Positions 60,719 through 64,000 of a DNA stretch of 64,000 nt are shown here, in pieces. Each line of letters opens with the position of its first letter. Position 1 is the first letter of the stretch. The stretch lies in contig DATIKW010000030.1 in the NCBI GenBank assembly GCA_035477115.1, forward strand, positions 40,541-104,540. Reading direction: 5' to 3'. The position numbers and the translations under genes are program-made. The notes beneath the pieces were generated by a model, which saw only the letters and a program-made list of their open reading frames with translations, was not told the origin of the DNA and did no database searches. The DNA is from UBA995 sp035477115 (GTDB lineage Bacteria; Bacillota; Sulfobacillia; UBA995).

Positions 60719-61746
60719 ACGCGATCCGGAGCCTGGCCCAGGCCCTTGACTTGCCAGTTGGAGGAAGGCACTTTTACTCCGCCACCCACGAGGATATCCT
60801 GGCCGGGGCCACCACCGACATCTACCTGTTCAAGACCCGCGAAATCCTGGAGGAACTGGGCTTGCTGGACACGCCGGTGACGGCGGAGGTATTCCCCAGT
60901 CGGGCGGGGCTGATGGCCGGCCTGGAGGAGTGCCGCCAGCTCCTGGCCGACCCGGGCCTGACGGTGGCCGCCCTGCCCGAAGGGCAGATCTTCAGCGAAC
61001 GGGAGGTGTTGGTACGGGTAGAGGGGCCCTATGCGGCGTTCGGCCTTCATGAGACGGCCCTGCTAGGGATACTCGCCCATAGCTGCGCCTGGGCGACGGC
61101 GGCCCGGGAGTGCCTTGAGGCTTCCCAGGGCAAGCCGTTCCTGAGTTTCGGCGCCCGTCATGTGCATCCCGCGGTCGCTCCGGTCATGGAGCGCGCGGCC
61201 ATTGCCGGCGGGGCGAGCGGCGCCAGCAGCCCGCTGGGCGCCCGGCTGGCCGGCAGGCGCCCGCAGGGCACTATGCCGCATGCGGCCATCCTCATAGCCG
61301 GCGACACGCTGGAGGTCGCCCGCTGCTACGACCGGATCATGCCCCCCGATCAGCCGCGGATCGTGCTGGTGGATACCTTCAAGGACGAGGCGGAGGAGGC
61401 ACTACGGGTCGCAGCCGCGCTTGGTGACCGGCTCCAGGGGATCCGGCTGGATACCCCCTGGGAGCGGGGAGGAGTCACCCCCGAACTGGTGGCCGAAGTC
61501 CGGGCGCGCCTGGACGCCGCCGGCCACCGTCACGTCAGTATCTTCGTATCGGGAGGAGTCACCCCCGAGCGAATGCCGGCCCTGGTGCGGGCCGGTGCCG
61601 ATGCGTTCGGCGTAGGCAGCTACATATCCCGGGCGAGCCCCATCGACATGACCATGGACATCAAGGAAGTCGGGGGCCGGCCGGTGGCCAAGCGCGGGCG
61701 TATCCCCGGGCGCACCGCGAACCCCCGGCTTCAACCACTTGCATAG
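60715..61746 (+). CDS. pncB: Nicotinate phosphoribosyltransferase
   Basis: 343 residues. TTDIYLFKTREILEELG (about 32-48), SFGARHVHPAV (about 142), LVDTFKDEAEEALRVA (about 217-232), FVSGGVTPERMPALV (about 276-290) and DAFGVGSYIS (about 297) match the short archaeal-type NAPRTase. Converts nicotinic acid to NaMN for NAD salvage. GTG overlaps the nicotinamidase by four bases. Confidence 0.9.
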   Translation: MNAIRSLAQALDLPVGGRHFYSATHEDILAGATTDIYLFKTREILEELGLLDTPVTAEVFPSRAGLMAGLEECRQLLADPGLTVAALPEGQIFSEREVLVRVEGPYAAFGLHETALLGILAHSCAWATAARECLEASQGKPFLSFGARHVHPAVAPVMERAAIAGGASGASSPLGARLAGRRPQGTMPHAAILIAGDTLEVARCYDRIMPPDQPRIVLVDTFKDEAEEALRVAAALGDRLQGIRLDTPWERGGVTPELVAEVRARLDAAGHRHVSIFVSGGVTPERMPALVRAGADAFGVGSYISRASPIDMTMDIKEVGGRPVAKRGRIPGRTANPRLQPLA

Positions 61747-61766
61747 ATGAGGGAGGTAATGAGCAA

Positions 61767-62969
61767 GTGCAGGCGTCGCGAATGTCCGACCTGAAAGTCC
61801 CTCCCCGGGTGCTCATGGGCCCGGGCCCCAGCGACGTCGATCCCCGGGTCTTGCGGGCGCTGGGCATGCCGCTGCTCGGCCACCTCGACCCGGCTTTCTT
61901 GGCCATCATGAATGACATCATGGAAGCGCTCCGCGGGGTGTTCCAGACCGCCAATCGCTTGACCTTGCCGGTATCCGGCACCGGCAGCGCCGGGATGGAG
62001 ACGCTGCTGGTCAACTTGCTCGAGCCGGGCGACCGGGCGCTGGTCGTGGTCCAGGGTCTGTTCGGCCAGCGCATGGTCGACGCCGCGCGACGCTGCGGTG
62101 CCGAGACCCACGTGGTCGAGGCGCCCTGGGGCGAGGCCGTAGACCCCGCGGCCGTGGAGCGCAAGCTGGGGCAGGTTCCCGGCCCCGTCAAGCTGATGGC
62201 GGCGGTCCACGCCGAGACCTCCACCGGAGTACTGCAGCCCATCCGCCCGCTGGCGGACATCGCCCACCGCGCCGGTGCTCTCCTGGTGATGGACTGCGTC
62301 ACCTCGCTGGGCGGTTGCCCGGTGGAAGTGGACGCATGGGAGGTGGACGCCGCCTTCAGCGGCACCCAGAAGTGCCTGTCCTGTCCGCCCGGCCTGGCGC
62401 CGATCACCCTGAACGCGAGGGCGGAGGAGTGCGTGAGGGCGCGCCGGCAGCCCGTGCAAAGCTGGTACCTCGATCTGACCATGGTGATGAGCTACTGGGG
62501 ACAGGAGCGGGTGTACCACCATACTGCTCCCGTTTCCATGCTATACGCTCTTCGCGAGGCGCTTCAACTCGTGCTGGAGGAAGGGCTGGAGAGCCGGTTC
62601 CAGCGCCATCGCCTCGGCTCGCAGGCGCTGGCGGCCGGTCTCGAGGCCATGGGACTGCAACTCCTCGTGGCCCCCGAATTCCGGTTGCCGTCGCTGACCA
62701 CCGTGACCATCCCGGCGGGCGTGGACGAGTTGCGGGTGCGGCGGGAACTGCTCCAGGACTGCGGCATCGAGATCGGCGGCGGTCTCGGCCCGCTGAAGGG
62801 GAGAGTCTGGCGCATCGGCACCATGGGCTACTCTTGCCAGCAGAAGAACATCCTCCTACTGCTGGCCGCGATGGAGCAGGCGCTGCGCCGCCAGGGCCGA
62901 GAGAGCCCGCCCGGGGCCGGGGCTCGGGCGGCCGACGCGGCCTACGTGGCGGCCCGGCCCGGCGCATAG
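61767..62969 (+). CDS. Class V aminotransferase, alanine-glyoxylate/serine-pyruvate type
   Basis: 400 residues: LMGPGPSDVDPRVLRALGMPLLGHLDP (about 17-43), HAETSTGVLQPIRPLADIAHRAGALLVMDCVTSLGG (about 148-183) and the PLP-lysine FSGTQKCLSCPPGLAP (Lys about 196). Interconverts glyoxylate or pyruvate with alanine, serine or similar. GTG start after GAGGGAGG. C-terminal 20 residues low complexity. Confidence 0.92.
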   Translation: MQASRMSDLKVPPRVLMGPGPSDVDPRVLRALGMPLLGHLDPAFLAIMNDIMEALRGVFQTANRLTLPVSGTGSAGMETLLVNLLEPGDRALVVVQGLFGQRMVDAARRCGAETHVVEAPWGEAVDPAAVERKLGQVPGPVKLMAAVHAETSTGVLQPIRPLADIAHRAGALLVMDCVTSLGGCPVEVDAWEVDAAFSGTQKCLSCPPGLAPITLNARAEECVRARRQPVQSWYLDLTMVMSYWGQERVYHHTAPVSMLYALREALQLVLEEGLESRFQRHRLGSQALAAGLEAMGLQLLVAPEFRLPSLTTVTIPAGVDELRVRRELLQDCGIEIGGGLGPLKGRVWRIGTMGYSCQQKNILLLLAAMEQALRRQGRESPPGAGARAADAAYVAARPGA

Positions 62970-63143
62970 ACTACGCGGGTATCGCGAAGAGGCCGTTGCG
63001 GACCTGATCACGCCCGCGGTCGCGGCCGCGTCCGCGGTCCTGGCCACGGTCCTATACGCGGTCGTGGGCGCGTCCGCGCGGTGACGGCGGTGCTCGCGGC
63101 CGCTGTAGGGGCGGGTTCCGAACCCGCCCCTGCCGAGTGGAGG
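62970..63143. other. Short G/C-rich intergenic region with palindrome
   Basis: Contains a degenerate repetition of GCGGTC/GCGTCC units (about 63012-63080) and one copy of the dispersed palindrome. No canonical start codon precedes any open stretch here. It lies between the ends of two converging gene sets and may be a termination region. Confidence 0.4.
63105..63133. repeat. Dispersed 29-bp palindrome, downstream of the aminotransferase
   Basis: As the other copies, but the 3' end is TGC in place of TAC, one mismatch in the outer stem. Just after the G/C-rich spacer, and 11 bases before the end of a minus-strand gene. Confidence 0.92.
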
Positions 63144-63338
63144 TCAGGGGCGTTCGCCCCGGGACAGGATCAGCTGGGCTGCCAGTTGCTGCGATCGGGC
63201 TGACTCGACCGACGCGCGGCCGATCATTGCCCGCAATGCCGGGTCGAGGATCTCCGTCTGCACGGCGGCGTAGGCCAATACTGCCATGCGGGTATCCTTC
63301 TCGTAGTCCTGGAGCATGTCCATGTCCGACAGCTTCAC
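63144..63338 (-). CDS. Small helical protein, possibly coat-F-like
   Basis: 64 residues: MDMLQDYEKDTRMAVLAYAAVQTEILDPALRAMIGRASVESARSQQLAAQL is predicted all-helical, resembling the pattern of the CotF-like/DUF2383-like spore coat families. GTG start at 63338. It overlaps nothing and follows the next gene by 25 bases, likely in one transcript. Confidence 0.55.
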   Translation of the reverse strand: MKLSDMDMLQDYEKDTRMAVLAYAAVQTEILDPALRAMIGRASVESARSQQLAAQLILSRGERP

Positions 63339-63363
63339 GAGACCCTCATCCTTTCCGGCGAGG

Positions 63364-63633
63364 TCAATCTCTGGTCATGCCCTCGCGGTATTCCTCCAGC
63401 GTGCGCTTGAATGCCTCCAACTTCCTGACTTCCCCGGCGAACAGCTTCTTGACCGCATCATCGGTCGCGCTCTCGGCATAGAACGCGCACTTACGGCCGG
63501 TAACTCCCACCTCGCCGATGAACTTGCTCACGAAGGCACCTTCTATGACGCGTTGTTGGGTGGCGGGATCCAACTCCCGCAATTTCGGCCGGGCAAGTCC
63601 GGCCATCCTCGCCAGGTAGTCGCCCAAAGGCAC
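63364..63633 (-). CDS. Small helical protein, first gene of a minus-strand pair
   Basis: 89 residues starting VPLGDYLARMAGLARPKLRELD. GTG at 63633 lies three bases after AAGGAGGG, which decides the start over the ATG at 63687. Helical throughout with VGVTGRKCAFYAESATDD in the middle; no family recognised with confidence, perhaps ferritin-like. With the downstream gene it may be a spore coat or storage pair. Confidence 0.55.
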   Translation of the reverse strand: MPLGDYLARMAGLARPKLRELDPATQQRVIEGAFVSKFIGEVGVTGRKCAFYAESATDDAVKKLFAGEVRKLEAFKRTLEEYREGMTRD

Positions 63634-63970
63634 TTTCCCTCCTTGCGCTTGCCGTGATCTATCATGTCCGCCCACTGCTCGCGCCATGATCGGGCTTGAG
63701 TCGCTCGGCGCTACACGACAGAAGCCTGGCCCATAGAGCCTGCGGGGACCGTGCGGGACTGCTCTGGCGGAACGTGACCTGCGGGGAATCCAGGATCATA
63801 CGTGGGCGCGGTAGGGGCGGGTTCGGAACCCGCCCCTACCTCCCGACTACATTGCCAGCCGACCGACCGCGCCATGTTGCTGCCGGTTGCGCCGCGTGCT
63901 ACCATCAAGATAGAGCCATCAAGTACGAGGTCGGGGAGGGACGCAATCGGCGACCTGGCCGGTTCACGCC
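63634..63970. other. Intergenic region upstream of the helical pair
   Basis: No credible gene. Holds one palindrome copy in the opposite orientation and the divergent control regions of the minus-strand pair and of the next plus-strand gene. Confidence 0.4.
63811..63839. repeat. Dispersed 29-bp palindrome, opposite orientation
   Basis: Arms identical to the other copies, but the central base is G rather than C, showing that this copy is inserted in the other orientation. Confidence 0.95.
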
Positions 63971-64000
63971 ATGCAACTGGAACTGCTCGAGGTTTCAGGA
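63971..64000 (+). CDS. Possible start of an ABC transporter ATP-binding gene (partial)
   Basis: The last ten codons read MQLELLEVSG, which looks like the opening strand of an ABC ATPase, for example LivG/LivF. Too short to judge. Ribosome binding site is not clear. Confidence 0.25.
   Translation, partial: MQLELLEVSG

Noticed and set aside
62966..63084. Short alanine/valine-rich frame that could encode one membrane helix after the aminotransferase
   Set aside because: No start codon with a ribosome binding site; the sequence is a degenerate GC-rich repetition that makes such residues by composition alone.

Overview
The window is about 64 kb of high-G+C DNA and reads as one dense, almost entirely plus-strand stretch of chromosome from an endospore-forming Bacillota, most like a Moorella/Desulfotomaculum/Symbiobacterium-type deep Clostridia lineage. 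The evidence is the sporulation gene set (the whole spoIIIA operon, spoIVB, spo0A, spoIIM, dacF-spoIIAA-spoIIAB-sigF, spoVAC-AD-AE-AF and gerW) together with firmicute gene order. No plasmid, phage or transposase gene is visible. The exact taxon cannot be fixed from this sequence.

Layout. 1-1.9 kb: the end of a branched-chain amino acid permease and a sodium:alanine/glycine symporter. 2-7 kb: spoIIIAA-AH, the mother-cell half of the feeding-tube complex, behind a sigma-E-like promoter. 7.1-18.1 kb: asp23-like/amaP/DUF2273, nusB, an NfnAB-type NADH/ferredoxin:NADP pair, folD, xseA, xseB, ispA, a PAP2-like gene, a roughly 600-nt untranslated block that matches the location and size of OLE RNA, its membrane partner gene (oapA) and dxs. 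18.1-25.2 kb: a DapA-family aldolase, nadK, argR, recN, a convergent gamma-carbonic anhydrase, spoIVB and spo0A. 25.2-28.8 kb: a steA-steB-glycosyltransferase-MraY-like envelope cluster. 28.8-34.4 kb: two tandem Leu/Phe-type amino acid dehydrogenases, an ATP-binding protein and a four-subunit 2-oxoacid:ferredoxin oxidoreductase. Together these form a module that deaminates branched-chain or aromatic amino acids and oxidises the 2-oxoacids to acyl-CoA with reduced ferredoxin. 34.4-43 kb: DUF3866, NUDIX, spoIIM, alanine dehydrogenase convergent with a second alanine symporter, xerD, deoB and punA. 42.9-49.6 kb: dacF, spoIIA operon, dodecin and spoVA. 49.7-55.5 kb: cytochrome c maturation with both System II (ResB, CcsA) and System I (CcmA-E) pieces, ending in a pentaheme nitrite reductase, NrfA. 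55.5-64 kb: M50 protease, scpAB, DUF2953, gerW, ridA, a pseudouridine synthase, a nicotinamidase/nicotinate phosphoribosyltransferase pair, a class V aminotransferase and two small helical proteins.

The points most worth a second look are: the OLE RNA/OapA locus; a dispersed 29-bp palindrome present in six copies, two of them read in frame inside dxs and ccmC as the peptide VGAGSEPAPT; several genes whose family N-terminus lies upstream of any ATG/GTG/TTG, with a good ribosome binding site before ACG, CTG or other unusual codons; a frameshifted resB; a CcmE with Cys in place of His in a mixed cytochrome c maturation locus; and candidate forespore and mother-cell promoters.
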